In this document: positions 12,025 through 26,475 of the stretch, piece after piece
How the letters are laid out: each line of letters starts with the position of its first letter
Position numbering within the stretch: position 1 is the first letter of the stretch
Assembly (NCBI RefSeq): GCF_021134715.1
Contig: NC_060017.1
Location: 2,976,001-3,040,000, forward strand
DNA: 64,000 nucleotides
Source of the DNA: Daphnia pulex
Taxonomy: Eukaryota > Arthropoda > Branchiopoda > Diplostraca > Daphniidae
Reading direction: 5' to 3'
Program-made: the position numbers and the translations under genes
The notes under the pieces: generated by a model
Told to the model about the DNA's origin: nothing
Seen by the model: only the letters and a program-made list of their open reading frames with translations
The model's database searches: none

Positions 12025-15000
12025 TCACGCGACCACTGGTTCCGTGTTGAGCTCGCGGACCAGTTCGGCCGTGCTGCTAGCGTCGCTCGTGTCCATGCTG
12101 CTGTCGGAAGAGGCGGCGGCGGCTGTCGCCTCGCAATCCAGAGATCCGGCTGGGGCTGTGGTGGTGGTGGTGGCGTTGGCTGCGTGGGCTTGAACACCGC
12201 CAAAACCGGCTGCTGCTGCTGCTGTTGTTGATGCGCCGCACCCAGTCAGCGTGTTGTTGACCAACGAAGCGGCAGCGGCGACTCCTCCGCCGTTTTTGGA
12301 CGACCAGTTGCCGGCCGTACTGTAAGGGGCGGCTCTTGCCTCGCGGCGAGCACGTCGACGGGCACGACGCTCCTCCATCACCATACGAAGTTGTTCCAGT
12401 TTGCCGCGGGTCGCCTGATTCTCCTCGGCTAGTCGGCGAGTCTCTTCTATCGAACCAACAAAAAGAAAAGAAAAACGTAACCGGTTATTCAAGTTATTTG
12501 ACATACAGAGGTGGCGAGATGGATTCATAGAGTTTTCCTTGTTTTCGCTCCGCTCCTTTTTGTCGCATTGACTTTGAAAATGTCACCTCTAAGGAGTAGC
12601 AGGTTTGGCAGGCCTGCCTTACCCGGATTCTTGCGATGGAGGGCGGCAGCGGCCGCCATTTGTGCCGCAGCTGCAGCCGCCATGTCCGTGTCGTCCTGTT
12701 CCATCGGAGTGGGAGTCTGTCGGCTGCTGGAACCCGCCGCGGGGACGGCTTGATTGGCAGATGATGCACCACCAGCCTGGGCGGAAGGAGCCGACGACGA
12801 CGAGGAGGCAGAAGCGGCCGCGGCAGCTGCAGCCGCAGCAGCGGCGGCGTGAGCGTTCAACACGCGACGATATTGAGGTGTGGCGCACAGCAAATCATTG
12901 AGGATGTGAATAATCGTGCTAATGTCGCGCTTGGGGCGGCCCTGGCGGTCTTGCAGAGCTGGATTCAGTGTACCTATTGACGCGACAAAAATATACCAAG
13001 GGGAAAATGTTAAGTTTCCGTCCGCAAATCAATGGGGGAGAGATCGACGACGTCAGTCACGTAATAGTAGCCTCGTTTTCTCTTCCGTTTTCTTTACCTG
13101 AGAAAGTGCCCGAGTAGACACCTTTGCCGTGATGATGCATACTCTCGATGATGGCACCTTGACGACGACGACTCCGTCCGCTACTTTCCTGTTTGGGTTA
13201 GAAAAGAAAAAAGAAAACGTCAATTCCGTCGCCATTTTGGCCAATTCAAAACGGGGCAAAATCATTTACGTTGGTGCTTCTGGAGGTGAGCACTTCGGAC
13301 GAGAGCTGCTTGAGAGTCTGCGTCAGATTGCGCGAAGCTTCGGCCAGGGCCCTAGTGTCCAGCACGGGCCGCATGTCACACGTTTCGCATCCGACGCATC
13401 CAGCCACGCCGCAACCAATGGAAGGAGCTGGAGGAGGAACAGCTGATGTGCTGCTATTAGTGGCAGAAGCAGCGGCGGCGGCTGTCGGTGGTGTTGGTGG
13501 CAGTGACGACGACGACGATGGCTTCTCCAATTTGACGATGGGTGGAACTACCGAAGCGACCGACGGTGACGCACACGGGATCGAAACAGAAGATGCTGAG
13601 GAGGCGGCTGCTTTGGCCGCTGCTGCCAGGAGCGAGGGAGAAGGAGCCCTCGATGGGGGTGGAGTGGGTAGCGTCTGGCGGAGGGGAGCGTTCAACATGG
13701 CCGACAGACCCGACGACGACGACGATATTGATGAAGAAGAAGAAGAAGTGCTAGGTATCGGGGTGCTGGCGCTGTTGCTGCTATTCTCTGCCATTGTGGA
13801 GGAAGCGGATCGACTGCTGGTCGATGATGATGAGGTCGAAGGTTGATGATGGCTGACGGCTGGGCGTCGGTGGGCTGAAGACGAGGCAGTCGGAGCCACG
13901 GCCGAGAGCTGCAGCTGGATCAACATCATGTGATCGCCCAGGCGCATTGTCAAATTCAACGGCGCTTTACCCGACAGGAAATCGTTCACCTTAAACAAAA
14001 AAATAAAGGAAAATTTAAAAATTGATTACATCACATTTGATTGATTACACACATTTCTGAGAAACAGAAATAAAAAGAAAAACAAGTTTTCCGGCTGTTG
14101 AATCGAAGAACACGATGGCCGGAATCGATCCAACATGGAGGCGACCCCGCGAGAGCGCAAGTCGTTGACGGCTTCTTTTTCTACCCCCCACCACCGAATA
14201 CTTTTGGAAAAATAAAGACATTTCTTCCTTTTATTTGGCCCGTCACGATATTGATAATAGCTCTTTGTCTAAACGTTCGACCTTTGCGCAAGAAAAAAGG
14301 GAACTGCGGCAACAGAAACAACAATGCCATTTTATACCGTCCGTAATTAAAAAGAGAAGCAAGGACTGTGGATGATTATTACGAGTGAAGGGTGTCTCGA
14401 GTGAAGAAATGAATTGAATCAGAAATGTGGAAAAGTTAGGCACTGCCATGACTTGTGATTGCGCCCGTGAGAATTTGGGTGGGTCTAAATTCAATCTTAG
14501 CTCTAACAGACACGACAACATTTTCGCCTTAACAAATTCAAATCATCAGCCCGTCAACCACCGCCGATTCCAGACAGCCAAGCAATCACCCCTTTCTCTA
14601 GATGTATGTCAATGGTTTTTTTTCTTTTTTTTTCAAGAGAAATGTATGGCCGATAGAAAGTTCACTTTTCTCTGCCTGCCTCTCTCTCGCTGTCTTTTTT
14701 AGCCAATTTTTTTATCCTTCACCCAGATTCTCAACCGGCTAAAATGTTTCGCCCTCCCCTTTGAACTAAACAACTCAGAATACATACATTGTTTCTAAAC
14801 CTCTCACTTATCGAGCAGGGAAACCTTGTTTGTATCATAATTGTTTCAAATACAACCGGGAATTCTCCCATAAAAAGCCAAAAAAAATTTTCAAGCGGAA
14901 AAAATGACGTCATAATCGAAAATGTGTTAGAAAGGTGACATGATGTCCTTTCTCCCTCTCTCTTTTGCTTTCGTGTACGACAGAAGTAAAAAGGCCAACA

Positions 15001-18000
15001 AAATTCGAAATTCACCGATCCATCCGTTCGATAGTCGCCGCCGCAGCTTTCGACTTTTACTTTACAGCGTCCCTCTCTCTTCTTTTCTCTCGTATCGAAA
15101 AAGAGAAAAAAATAACCATAGCGTCGTCGACGTCAAAGAGCGCGTAGGAGGAGTCGGAGCGCGCAAATCAATGGAAAAAAAGCTTTTTTTTTCCTCTCTT
15201 CTTCTCTTCTCCAGTAGACACAAGGACGAAAGGAGACATACACAGCTCGAGAGGGATCGATCCAGCCGTCCGCCCTGCCCGGCACATAAAACCCGGAGGG
15301 GGAGCACAGCGTCCTCCATCTCATATACGGATATGACGTGGATTGTCTAAAGCATCTCTCTCTCTCACCCTCTCAGGAGGAACAAAAATGTGTGATTTTC
15401 GCATCGAAAATCTTCTTCTTCTTCTTTTCATGTCTCTCCCCTCTCTCTACACCTGTATGTAATGTAGGTAAGGTAAAGTAATAGGTTTGCCAACGGTTTT
15501 TCGTTTCGACTAAAAGGAGGGGAGAATCTAAACAGGGTCAGGATTCACACGCGGGTCCAAAGTCCAGGGGTTGACGAGAGGGGGGGAGACCCACAAAAGG
15601 AGAGAGAGACCCTTCAATAGCTCTATATACGGTGTGTGTGTGTGTGTGAGTATAGAGTTGGAGAAAAAAAAGGTCCGGGTCCTATTTTTAAAGGTTGGCG
15701 GATTTAGTAGAGGTCCAAAGACGAGAAGGAAAAAAAAATCATTGGGCAACGGTTTTAGCTATGGGGAGAGAGAGACTCTGCCCGTGTGAAACGGGAAGCT
15801 CTGCTCCATCATGTTTCTTCGGCGCTTGTTACTCCGGAGCGGATAGGGCGCCCCCCTTTCCTCCTTCTCTCTCCCCTCCGAGCTGCGCCCAAACTCTGTG
15901 CGCCGAATGGGGAAAACCTTGACGAAGGAAGTATACCAAGAAGAACTGTTGAATAAGATGAAAAGGACCTTGTACAGAGTCACTGGCTCCCCTCCTAGCC
16001 GTCGTCTCTTTGTGCCTCCGTAACTAGGGACCAGTGTTGTAAACTCACGAAACTTCCAAAGATAACGATTTCTCTCTCCTCTCTACAATTCGACGCTCCC
16101 GCTCTCTCTCTCTCTCTCCTCTCTCGAGTTATTTTTAAGGGAGGAAAGAGAAAAAAAGACACTAGGCTGTTGGAGCTGCTTCGATTTCCCCTCCACCTTC
16201 TTCTGTACATCACAGACGGACGTAGCGGGAAAAGCCTAGCGGCTAAAAAACAGAAATTTTTGTTTCGGGCACATAATGGAGGACTCGGTTCACGGCCTTC
16301 TTTTTCCCCCTTCTCTCTCTCTTCTTCTTAACGTTTCCTTTTTTCTTCAGCTCCCCTCCATCCGCTCACCAACCACCATCGACCTCTTTGTCTACTGTTA
16401 CGGTTCGAAAAAGCAGCCGAATGGAACGTTCCTCGAGTCTCTTTTTCTTCTTTTCCAGGTTTTATTACGAAAAAAAAAGCCAAGCCAAGGTCTTTTTTTT
16501 CCAAGTTATATCCACCAGAGAGCCTCTCACCGTCTGTTTGCCGAGGAATAGAAATTATTCCGTGAGAAGGTGTTACGCAGGGAGAGGGGACGAGGAGAAA
16601 AGCGACGATTCGATCCAACATCTGTCCGCGCGTGTTTAAGCGTACGCCCGACCTGAGACGAAAAAGTCTTACGTTCCATATTGACCAAACTATTTCCAAA
16701 AAAAGAAGAGATAAAAAGTTGCCTTTTTTCCTTCGCCACCACCACCAGGCCACCATCTTTTACTTGGATAAGAAAAACTTTTGGCTTCACCAAGTGAAAA
16801 AATTTTGAAACTCGATTGAGAAATTCCTCCCAGGCTTATTTGATATTTGTCGTTTTTTTTTTCTTTCGGGAGGGAAATGGTTTTAAGTGACCGCCCCTGA
16901 CCCTAAAGTCACGAAATGTACACACACACACAGGGACACCAATCCGCATTGCTTTGTTCTTTCTTTCTTTTTTGTGTGTGTGTTTGGAAAGAAGTTGGGG
17001 AGGAAAAAATAAAAAGAAAAAAAGGTGGATAGTGGCAAGACAAAGAAACAACTTTAGGGGGTATATACAAGAGCTAAAGCTGAGCTCAGCTCTCTTTCGG
17101 TCCTGGTCCCGGCCTTGGCCATGGTACAGCGGAGAGGACGAAGCCTGGAGGCATCGACGAACACACGAGAAGAGAAAATGGGGAGACGAAGGCAGCAGCA
17201 GCAGGAGTCGTTACTGTGCGGAGCAGCTCTCTGCTCTCCGGATGGAAACAGACACCCTCTCCATCAAGAAAAAGAGAGGGAGGGGAGAGAGACAAAAAGG
17301 CCGAGGCGCATTGGCTGCCGACCAAAACATTACACCAGACACTTGCGACACACGGTCACGCCAGCGCAGCCCGATCCCGGCCACCAGCCCATCCTATGTG
17401 CTCAAGAGTAGGATGGGAAAAATATCGTCCCCGATCCATATCAAAAGTCTCTCTCTCTCCCCCCTCTCTCTCTTTTTTGAAAAGAACCAAAGTAGCGCGC
17501 GAGCGAAGGTCCGGCTGGAAATGAGAGACCCTGGAGGGGTTCACTGACTTGTTCGTCTTCTTCCATGGCCGCCTCCAATGCCACACGAAAAAAACCATCC
17601 ACCCAAGGACAGAAAACCTCCACACACAACAAACCACGCCTACTCTTCTTCTTCTTCTTCTTTCTTCGTTTTCATCTATTCCTTTTCATCCCCGGTTCCT
17701 CGGTTAAACTTGAACGATAAAATTCCTTTTTATTTGTTGTGTGTAGACGAGGAAGTCGATGATGAAGAGGAGGAAGAAAAAACCAGTTCTCTCTCTCTTT
17801 CTCTCTCCATTGGACAGAGGGAGAAATAATAAAAAGCTTTCTAAATCTGTTTCCCATTTAGTTTTCTAGCTTGTAGCTGCCGGGGTCTCCCTTCGTATAA
17901 CGAAAACAAGCGAGTGGCAAAAGAAGCGAAGAAATACGATTGAAATCCTACTCTTCTTTCCACACAGGACGCTGTTATTGTTTGTTGAAAAATAAGTTTG

Positions 18001-21000
18001 ACCTGTCGTACCCTTCTGCAAGAGTAGAGAGGGGGAGATCCCCACCACCACCACCACTTGGACCAATTTGCCAATATTTTGGCAATAACAGATAAAAAGC
18101 CAAGAGGAGGAGGAAAAACGTGGCCTTGAATGTTTGTTGTGTGACCCCAATCTTCTGTCAGAGTGAAGAAGAAGAACAACAACAACATCTACCATGGAGC
18201 AAAAACAAGACAAAGAAGGAAAAACACAACCGTTACGAAGAAATGACAAGAGAACCGTTGCGGGGGTCGCAGCGGATGTGTCAGCAAACGAGACACAACT
18301 GTACACCCACAGATACAGTTTGTTTTAGTTTTTTTTTCGAGATTTTCTCCCAATGAAGATTTGAAGAAAGAAAGAAATGCTGTATATATATATTTACCTG
18401 GCTGTCGTTAAGGCTTTCCAGTGCTTGCATCACGCTCTGTTCCGGACGTTGAGTCTGTTGAAAGAAAATAAAACGAATATTAATAACAAATCGAAAATGC
18501 TCCATCGTAGAAGAAAATAGGTGGTACAACCCCAAAAAAGGGGAACATGTAACTATCTTCCTCATTCCCCCCACCACCACATTTTCTATGGCCACACGAA
18601 TCCAGTGTAGGTACGGCATAATCATGGGCCATAGAGACCTGTTTCCCACACACCCAACGGTCCAATGACCTCTCTCTCTCTCTTGTAACAGAGAGAAAAA
18701 AACACACGGGGCCAGGGCTCCGCTTCGGTGGTTCACTTCAATTCTGGTTTCGACCCCTTTTGGAAAAAATAAAGCAGTCAGGGGGTTTTGATGGCATTGA
18801 GGTAGGGGTAAGTGCTAGGCTAACAGAGAGAGGGGAGACCAAACATCAATAATACCTGGGCGTCACCACCACCCCACACACACACACAACACGGAAGAAG
18901 AACTCTTTTGTGCCCAGTAGAGAAATTCCGTCACATTGTCAGGTTTTCTAGAGGGGAGGACGACCTAAACGTATTATGTAGAAAAGCAATATCGACCATA
19001 TATCGCCCTTGTGTGTGTCCCTTGTTCCAGTTGAGCTGGATGGCCGCTAGCCAGTTATCGATCCAGGTCGATCTCTCTGTCTCTCTTCCATCCTCAACAA
19101 ATCATTCCCACGGCAACCGATGCCATAGGACTTGTCGGAAGCAAGGGATTTCGTTTTCCAACCATGTATTTGCTCCGTCACAAATATGGCCGATTCAGCT
19201 AGACTAGCCCTTATGAATTCTGGATTTGAAAAAGTTTAAAAAACAAAAGCAGGCTGAAAGGTCACACAAGGAAAAAGGGCCATTGTGGTCTACTCTCTCT
19301 CCACCAGCTTGGACAAATCTCATGACCAAAGAAGAGGGGAGTTGGTCAGATAACTGGGACTGACTCTACGTTACACGGCACAACTGCGTGATCCTCTATA
19401 GCATTGCAATCGATTCATTTCCCAAAGCCTTAAGGTTGTGTGGCGCTTCTCTCTTTTTTTTTATTCGGGAAACCAAAGTGTCCTCGATTTCTTTTGAGAA
19501 CAACAACGGGACACGCTGCACAGTATAGACCAACGACTGCCGTACAGCCGCGGCAACGGTAGAGCGCCCCCCCCCCCTAACACGAAAAAACATGGAAGGC
19601 AAAAAGAAGAAGGGAAGACCCCAAAAACGGAATTACAAAACTCGACTCTACTCCCTACTTATTATTATCCCTATCTTCTCTCTCTCCCATTCTTCTCTAT
19701 CCTACAGACATTGTATTCCAACCAGCCGAGATATTCAAGCTCCTCCCCTTGAACTCGGCACTGCCGGCCCCAGCCAGCCACTACTGAAAGCGGTCACGCG
19801 GTTTAGGGGTCTGGTCCTAGTCCCTCTACTTGCACCTCTTGTTGCCCCGACATGCAAAATGATTTTCCAACTTTTTTCTATTATTCCCCCCTTGACGAGG
19901 AGACAGACAAGAGAAAAACAAATTCAACTTAAACTCCCGGGACGTGATTGTGAGGAAGAAGAACCGGAAATTTCATATAGGGAATAGTATGTCGAGTTCA
20001 GACGCCTAGAGGCGAATGGGAGATAAAGAAACGAGTCCAAGTGGTAGACGAGAGAAGAAGCTCCAGGAAAATAAAAGCAGAAACGCGTGACGTGTTTTCT
20101 GGTTTTTTTGAAAAAAGAAAACACAACACGAAAAGGAGGGAACTTCCGCATCGGTGACGTCGCCGCTTCTTTTTCTTGATGACGTGGCGTGCTTGCTGGC
20201 TGCTACAATACTACAGCCCAGGCTAGGGTAGTAGGTTTCACAGGGGCTCGAGGGCAGCAGCTACAAAATCAAATGCTACGTACGTAGCAGTAGCAGCAGC
20301 AAAACAACAGTTGGCCGTCCCTATTTTTCTCGATTCTAATATAAAGGAGGTGATTCTGGCAGAGAATCCGCTATATTCCCCTACACAACGGCATGCCAAT
20401 CTTGTCGAAAGAAACAAGAGAAATTCCGTCTTCTAATTCAATGGGTCATCCCACAAGGAATAAAAATAATCTCTGGCCGCCACGGCGACAAGCTAAGCTC
20501 CTCCCACCCTACAAAGAGAAGGTAAATAGAAAATAGGTCGACTGGGAAAAAAAAAGAAACGGGGCACCGTTTCTTTCTCCCTTCTCTCTACAACAACTCA
20601 ACAGCCATTTTAACGGTAAGGTCTTGGATGAAAAGAGGGGAGAAAAGTTCTTTTTCTTTTTTCCACGGGGTTTTTTTGGCTTCAAACATTCTTCCAAATC
20701 GATCACACAGCGACCAACCCTCAGCTGCTGCTGCTATCTTTACCTCCATCTCTGCATTTAGAAAGACGGGAAGTGTATAACAATATTTTCGTGGCCCTGC
20801 TCTCTACACGCCGTGTGTATAACAAAGGGGACCTTGGACACACGTCTTGGGGAAATAATATTAGATATGTTTCCAAAGCCCCCACCAACAACACACACAA
20901 AAAGGACCTCTTGACCTTCAATTACCCAACTGGTGGCCAGCAGATGGTCTTAAGAGAGGGCTATTCAAATGACGCCCAGGGCGTCTTATTCCTCTGGCTT

Positions 21001-22951
21001 TGACTCCCCTTTCTCAAAAAGTTTTGACCTGATATCTTCTCTGTGTGTTGGCCTACCCCGAAAAGATGTCGCTTCGGAGATATTTTTCAACGCTTTAATG
21101 TTCGGTTCCACTTTTATAACTCGAGATAGACGGGAGCTTTCTAAGTTTCTACAGATAGAAACTCTTGAAAAAGAGAAGAAAGCTGACGACGTCCAAGGAC
21201 GAACAACATTTCTCGAACAACACCCCATTCTCTCAACACCTTGAAACAAGTATCTCCCTTAACGTACACACATTGACTCGATTGGCAGCAACCACTGGCC
21301 GCCAAGATGAATTGATGTAAAAACAAACTTACCAAAAGACCAGTTTCCACGCTGGGCAAAAGTGTCAGTCGACTTCCGTCACAAACTCCATGCTCCCGCA
21401 GTGTTCCGTCCCGCAAATGTCTAAATCAAACAAACAAAAAAATATGGTTAACACAGAAAAAGAAAAAAAAAATCCACGTCAAAGGCAATTGGACAATCAC
21501 TCAATACAGGTGCGGTTTGAAACCTTGAATGATCCCTGACTAAATCCGAGTCTATAGCACGTATATATATAAATATAGCATTCGGTTGAAGCTTAAATGT
21601 CCTTCGCTATTCAACACTGGCTGGGCTGGTAACTCTAGCGCGGTCAAAACTTGTGTGTGTGTGCATGGCCTTGGTCCGCCAAGGTAAACCCAATGGCGTA
21701 CACGCGCTCGTGCAGATTAGCGAATACGTCAGATAGGCTTGAAGCATATCTCCTGCCTACCTTGATGAGATAAATGTTGCTATCACCGTAAGGACTTTTG
21801 AATCGAGTAATTTTAACTTTCATAACTCAATTACCCACTTAAATCAAGTGCATTGCAAAAATTTGGTCAAATCCAAAAAAGAAAAAGGGGTTTCCGACAA
21901 GGACACAAATAGTAAACCGGAAGAATGAACGTGTTCAATTTTTGTAAGGGCAGTGGAAAAATGGTGTGACGTCACCAACAATTTTTAGATAAAGGGCCTT
22001 AACGATGGGTCAAAGATGGCGGAAGAGGTTTGACCTCGACAAACCCATCCGTACAGAGTCTCCTCCCCCCCCCCCCATGATTTTCCATAGGTGCATGCAT
22101 ACCCCCCATCAGGGCGGATGAGGGGAGCTTTTTCAACCTCCATTTCCGGACAAAGGAGATTTTCTCCCGCGAGATACACACACACACCAATACGGCCGAT
22201 TGGGTCCTTCAAAAAATCCACGTCGTGATTTCTTTCCCCCCCATGAACGAAAACCGCAAAACCACCTGACCCTCGTGGAATCAACATTTTGAAAATCCAT
22301 CCAACGTCCTCCACCATCGTTAACTGTTGGGTAAGAAATTGAAACGGAAATGACGATCTAGGGCAGTCGGGATATCAGCGTGACGATAGGCCAACGAGCT
22401 CCTTCCTGCATCTCTCAGAGAGAGAAAAACAGATTGGTCCGACCGACGAAACTAAGGCGCCATTTTATGTGGGCAACGTCCACAATCGACCTTGGATGTT
22501 TCAAGGTGACGACATCATCATCATCATTGCAAATCATTGCAATAAATATATCTTACCTATCCTTCCAGAGGAGGCATATCCGTTCTTTGGGCACTTTCAG
22601 ACGCTTGGAGATTGTCTTTTTCAAATTGTCAATGGTCTCGAGCTTGCTGACTTTGAGCTCAAATTGGCCGCCAGTGGTGGGCGCCACCGTCAGGGAAATG
22701 ACTGGCAGGGGCGGCAATTCGGCCGACGACGACGACGAGCCTGCAGCAGACGAACGATGGCCGCAGAGGCAAGTTGCGGCACCTGCACTGACCGCCGCAT
22801 CGGTATTATCCACGACCTGATGAGGGCGGCCGTGACTGTTGCTAGAGCTGTTGCTGCTGCTGCTAGCGCCTTCACTGTTGGTGGTAGAATTCTTGCCACG
22901 ATGACCACCCTTGGTCGTCGAGTCGTTGTTGGCTTCATCTCCCGACTCCAT
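12025..22951 (-). CDS. MIDN: Midnolin (stuxnet homologue), ubiquitin-like adaptor for ubiquitin-independent proteasomal decay
   Basis: Midnolin captures nuclear proteins, including immediate-early transcription factors, and takes them to the proteasome without ubiquitination; the fly homologue stuxnet promotes Polycomb turnover. Seven exons were traced: 22557..22951, 21333..21420, 18398..18454, 13270..13989, 13098..13188, 12587..12973 and 12025..12446, which total exactly 719 residues. The ubiquitin-like domain spans exons 1-2 ([49 protein letters not shown]). Next come [83 protein letters not shown], the C-terminal helix [20 protein letters not shown] with a basic [14 protein letters not shown] block, and a final EPVVA matching the vertebrate VVA end. 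The first true ATG is at 22951. Ser- and Ala-rich low-complexity inserts are long. Introns 2 and 3 are 2.9 and 4.4 kb, unusual for this window. Confidence 0.93.
13990..18397 (-). other. Midnolin intron 3 (4.4 kb)
   Basis: This is the largest intron of the window. It is packed with CT/GA-rich tracts, homopurine runs and short CA repeats (for example 15632..15648 TG and about 16098..16119 CT). No conserved exon was recognised on either strand, and open frames here are low-complexity. Confidence 0.6.
18455..21332 (-). other. Midnolin intron 2 (2.9 kb)
   Basis: The intron lies between the ubiquitin-like domain exon and the 57-bp exon carrying [13 protein letters not shown]. It contains CT/GA tracts and a poly-C run at 19566..19577. 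No exon or RNA gene was recognised. Confidence 0.6.
21421..22556 (-). other. Midnolin intron 1 (1.1 kb)
   Basis: The intron splits the ubiquitin-like domain after WKDR. It contains a poly-C run at 22065..22076 and a 6-bp inverted repeat CCTTGG/CCAAGG at 21669..21684. No coding signal is seen. Confidence 0.6.
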
Positions 22952-25900
22952 TTTGGCTTCCCCTTCCTTTTTTGTCTTCCCTCGGCAGCTCAAAGTGGAG
23001 AGATACTCTCAGACGGGCGTTGCTGGACGACCCCAAGAGCACAAAAATGGCGGTGGAGTTAGTAGTAGTACTGCTGTGTGGGGGCTGGCTGGCTTCCTTT
23101 CCTTGGGGTAGGGAGATAAGGGCGCAAACTCAACACACACACATACACGACGACGACGAAGCACGCTATACGGAAAAATCGAGACAGAAAAGCTCAAAAT
23201 TGCGATTCGAAATTTCCCCTTTCACAAAGGCAAAGAAAAATGAAGAGGAAAGAAAAATCAACCGAAAAAAAGTGGGTGGATGATGATTAAAATATATAAA
23301 CCACGCTATGGAAAAACCGAACCAAAAAAAATCGACAAACGGGAGGACCGCGATTGCCGACTTGTTCACTCGACGGCTTTCAACCAAGAACTGAATGCCT
23401 CGTCTCACGGCCAGAGCCCACCCTTCTCTCTCTCTAGCCTCTAGTGGGTGGGTGGGTTCGGCTTAGGGTGGTTGGCAGCGCCGCCACGACCCCTAACGGC
23501 CAAAAAAATAAAAATTTATTTATTTCTCTCATTTTCTCATTTTCGTCTACGACTAATATCAATCAAGCGATTATCGACGTTATAGGTTATGGGCACAACT
23601 GCTTGTTGTACACTATATTAATTAATTGTAAAATCTTTTTCGTTATAAGTTTTAAGCGAACTGGATTGAGCCGGACGTTGGGCAGAACCGGATAACCTTG
23701 AGAAGCCTTTTTCTTTTAGTTATCATCTCCTTTTCTCCCTCCTTTTCGTCCACATTGAATTGAATAAGAAAAAAAGAAAGAAAACGGGAGGTCAATCAAC
23801 CATTCATATGCGCGCCACCTGTGCGTGACCTTGTCTCTCGCTTATCTTCGCCATTTCCATAGGGAAATTATTATTACACAATCTAATTAAGAAAACCCAT
23901 TTTTCACGTCTCTCTCTCTCTACGTGCTAGTTATTTGTGGACAACCGTAGAAACGACGTCATGGACCGGCTTGTGGAAAACAGGACACACACCACGTAAC
24001 CGTTCCCGATATTCTATAGGCCGACTATCGACCAATATTCCCGAGCCCTCAGATAAGGCTGTCATGTTCCTTTGGGTTTCGAAAGAAGAAATATCCCGTT
24101 TACGTGTGTACAGGTTGAACGGTTAATTCTTTTTTCCGAAAGGAATATAGAAGAAGAAGAAATCTACAATCGATATTCCGTTTTATGGCCTATATGGTTG
24201 CTGGTATACAGCAGTGAGGGGGGGGGGGGGAGTGTGTCTAAAATCTTCGGCTCTTTTGTCGTCCAACGAATGGCCGTTAAATAGAAACCTGTTTTTAGTA
24301 GTCGAAACAAGAGTATGTATCCGAAACGGACCGAAATACACCATAAATGCTGCCCACTGTGGTCGTGGCGGCATTTTGACCTTCAACCGAAACACAAAAA
24401 AGCGTATCGGAACCTCACAAGTCTCCAACTTGAAACCAAAAGCGTGTATTCTGGATTATTTTAAAAAGTTGCAATCGTTTTCTGTCCACCGCTGACGACA
24501 TCCAAAAAATTTCGTTTTTTATCATCATCATCAAAGGGGGGCGAGTTTTTCGTTGGCTGGAAATGTCGAAAGAACGACGTTGCTGAATGACGTCAATCCA
24601 CATACGTACAGGTGGGCGTCTATCTCTCTCTGGAGAAATGCTAAACTATGAACGATATCACCGTCATACTGATGATAATATAATCCTTGTTGATATCACA
24701 ACTGTGGAAAACATACTGTGTTATTGTTGTTTTTCTGACGATCCCTCGAGTCTGTTGGAGATTGTAGCCGTTGGCAGTGAAGGTGAGAAACGGAGAGGGC
24801 AATGGAAAGATTCTGAGGGTTACTCTATACCATCCATCTACGTGTATTTTCTTCTTCTTCGTGTGCCAGGGATATCTACCTCCAACACACAAAGAGAAGA
24901 ACCCCGGAGGAGATGGGCGGTTTTATTTTATTTTACCAACCGACCTTGACGTCGACGTCTACCGAGGACAAGCCAGAAGCAGCAGACAAAAGAGAAAACT
25001 TGTGGAGGGGGGGCTAAGGTAGTCAGTACTGATGGGGTTATCCGAGTCCAGCCAGCAGCCTTCAGAGGAAAAGAAGAAGACGTGGAGGAATTGTTAAATT
25101 CCCTTCCTCCCTTTAACCTGTTTCCAGCAAAGGGGGTTACAAAATGTGTACCACAAACCAACCGACCCAAGAGCATCCGCTCGAAACATTCTTTTCCAGA
25201 CTTGTGATTCCGGACTATATACATCAAACACAATGAAATTTGGGAAAAGAAGAACGAGATATGCATCATCCAATAGTGAAAGGAATCAACGACAAATCTT
25301 AACCCCTTTCACAAAAATCCTTGGTCTTGAAAGAACAATGAAAAATATAAAGATAATCACAAAAGGCATTTGGAAAGTTGGACATCTCTTCCCTTGTGAG
25401 TTCTCTCTATCGAGTTGTGAGTATCATTGAAGATCACTGAGGACATCGGTAGTCGGGCGAACCGACGAGAGAGAGAGAGAGAGGCCGTAGGGAAAAGAAG
25501 CTGATGTGGCACAAGGCCACTGGCCAAACGATCGGATGTGGTCGATGCGTGACGTCCCGACCGGAATGAGTGGGTTAGAAAACAGTGGAGAATTAGATCC
25601 TCTTCTTTCACTTGGCTGAGAATAATAAAAAAACAAATAAATCTCTTCCAACATCTTCACGAGATACATTTCAAAAGTCCAAAAGAGTGGAATGAACGCA
25701 GTAGCCTTTGGAATATATCAAAAGTGGAGAAACTGGTCCGTCTGGTCACGAACCTCCCGGTCCATCGGGAGACCACCCAATGTTATGATGGTAGTATTGA
25801 GCTTTGTCCTCCTTGGGCCACCGTCGTCATCGCTACCTTCTCTCTCTCGTTTTTGTTACGAGACATCCTTCTCTACTACCACCAGCGTCATCGGAAACGG

Positions 25901-26475
25901 GAAGGGCGGTATTCATTTACTCCCGGCCATTTTATCGTATGGGGGCGTGTGGCATATTTGTTTGCATCAGAGCAATGACACACATAATGGCCTTCTTTTA
26001 TGAACCACCAACTCAAATCTCTTAATTCTTAAAATGGCTTCAATGAAGTTCGTTCTTTTTGGGTTGATGTGGATAAGGACTTTTACTTGTTTTTGTTTTT
26101 TAGGGTTCAAAGAATACAAAATAACAAGGAGCCAATAGAGACGAACGTTAGGCAGCATGCATCAAGGAACTATAGAACAAAGCGCTCCCACACACATAAG
26201 GTGCTTTCTATTGTTTTTTTTTTGTCATCTTTGAAATGTTTTTTAAAAGAAAAAGTCCTAACGCAAAGCGTTTGTCGAAAAATGATAAGGCCACCACCTA
26301 TGAACTCGTTTTGAGCTTTGTTTCTTCTCCTCCAAAAAGTACGTACATTCTAGATTGGTCTATAAACTGTAATATAACTTGCCCCCCAATTTTTGTATAA
26401 CAGCAATGATTCAACTTGGTGAAGGGACGATGGAAGATGTCACGATTTCATTGTTTTTAGTCCACCAACGAAAAT
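22952..26475. other. 3.5-kb spacer: midnolin promoter/5' UTR and ABCD3 3' flank
   Basis: Both flanking genes read leftwards. The left part should hold the midnolin 5' UTR and promoter; the right part is downstream of ABCD3. A GCGCCACCTGTGCG element lies near 23813..23826, and a 13-base G run at 24218..24230. No conserved exon was found in the short open frames. Confidence 0.5.

Noticed and set aside
13271-13846. 191-codon plus-strand frame
   Set aside because: It is the reverse-strand shadow of the Ser/Ala-rich midnolin exon 4.
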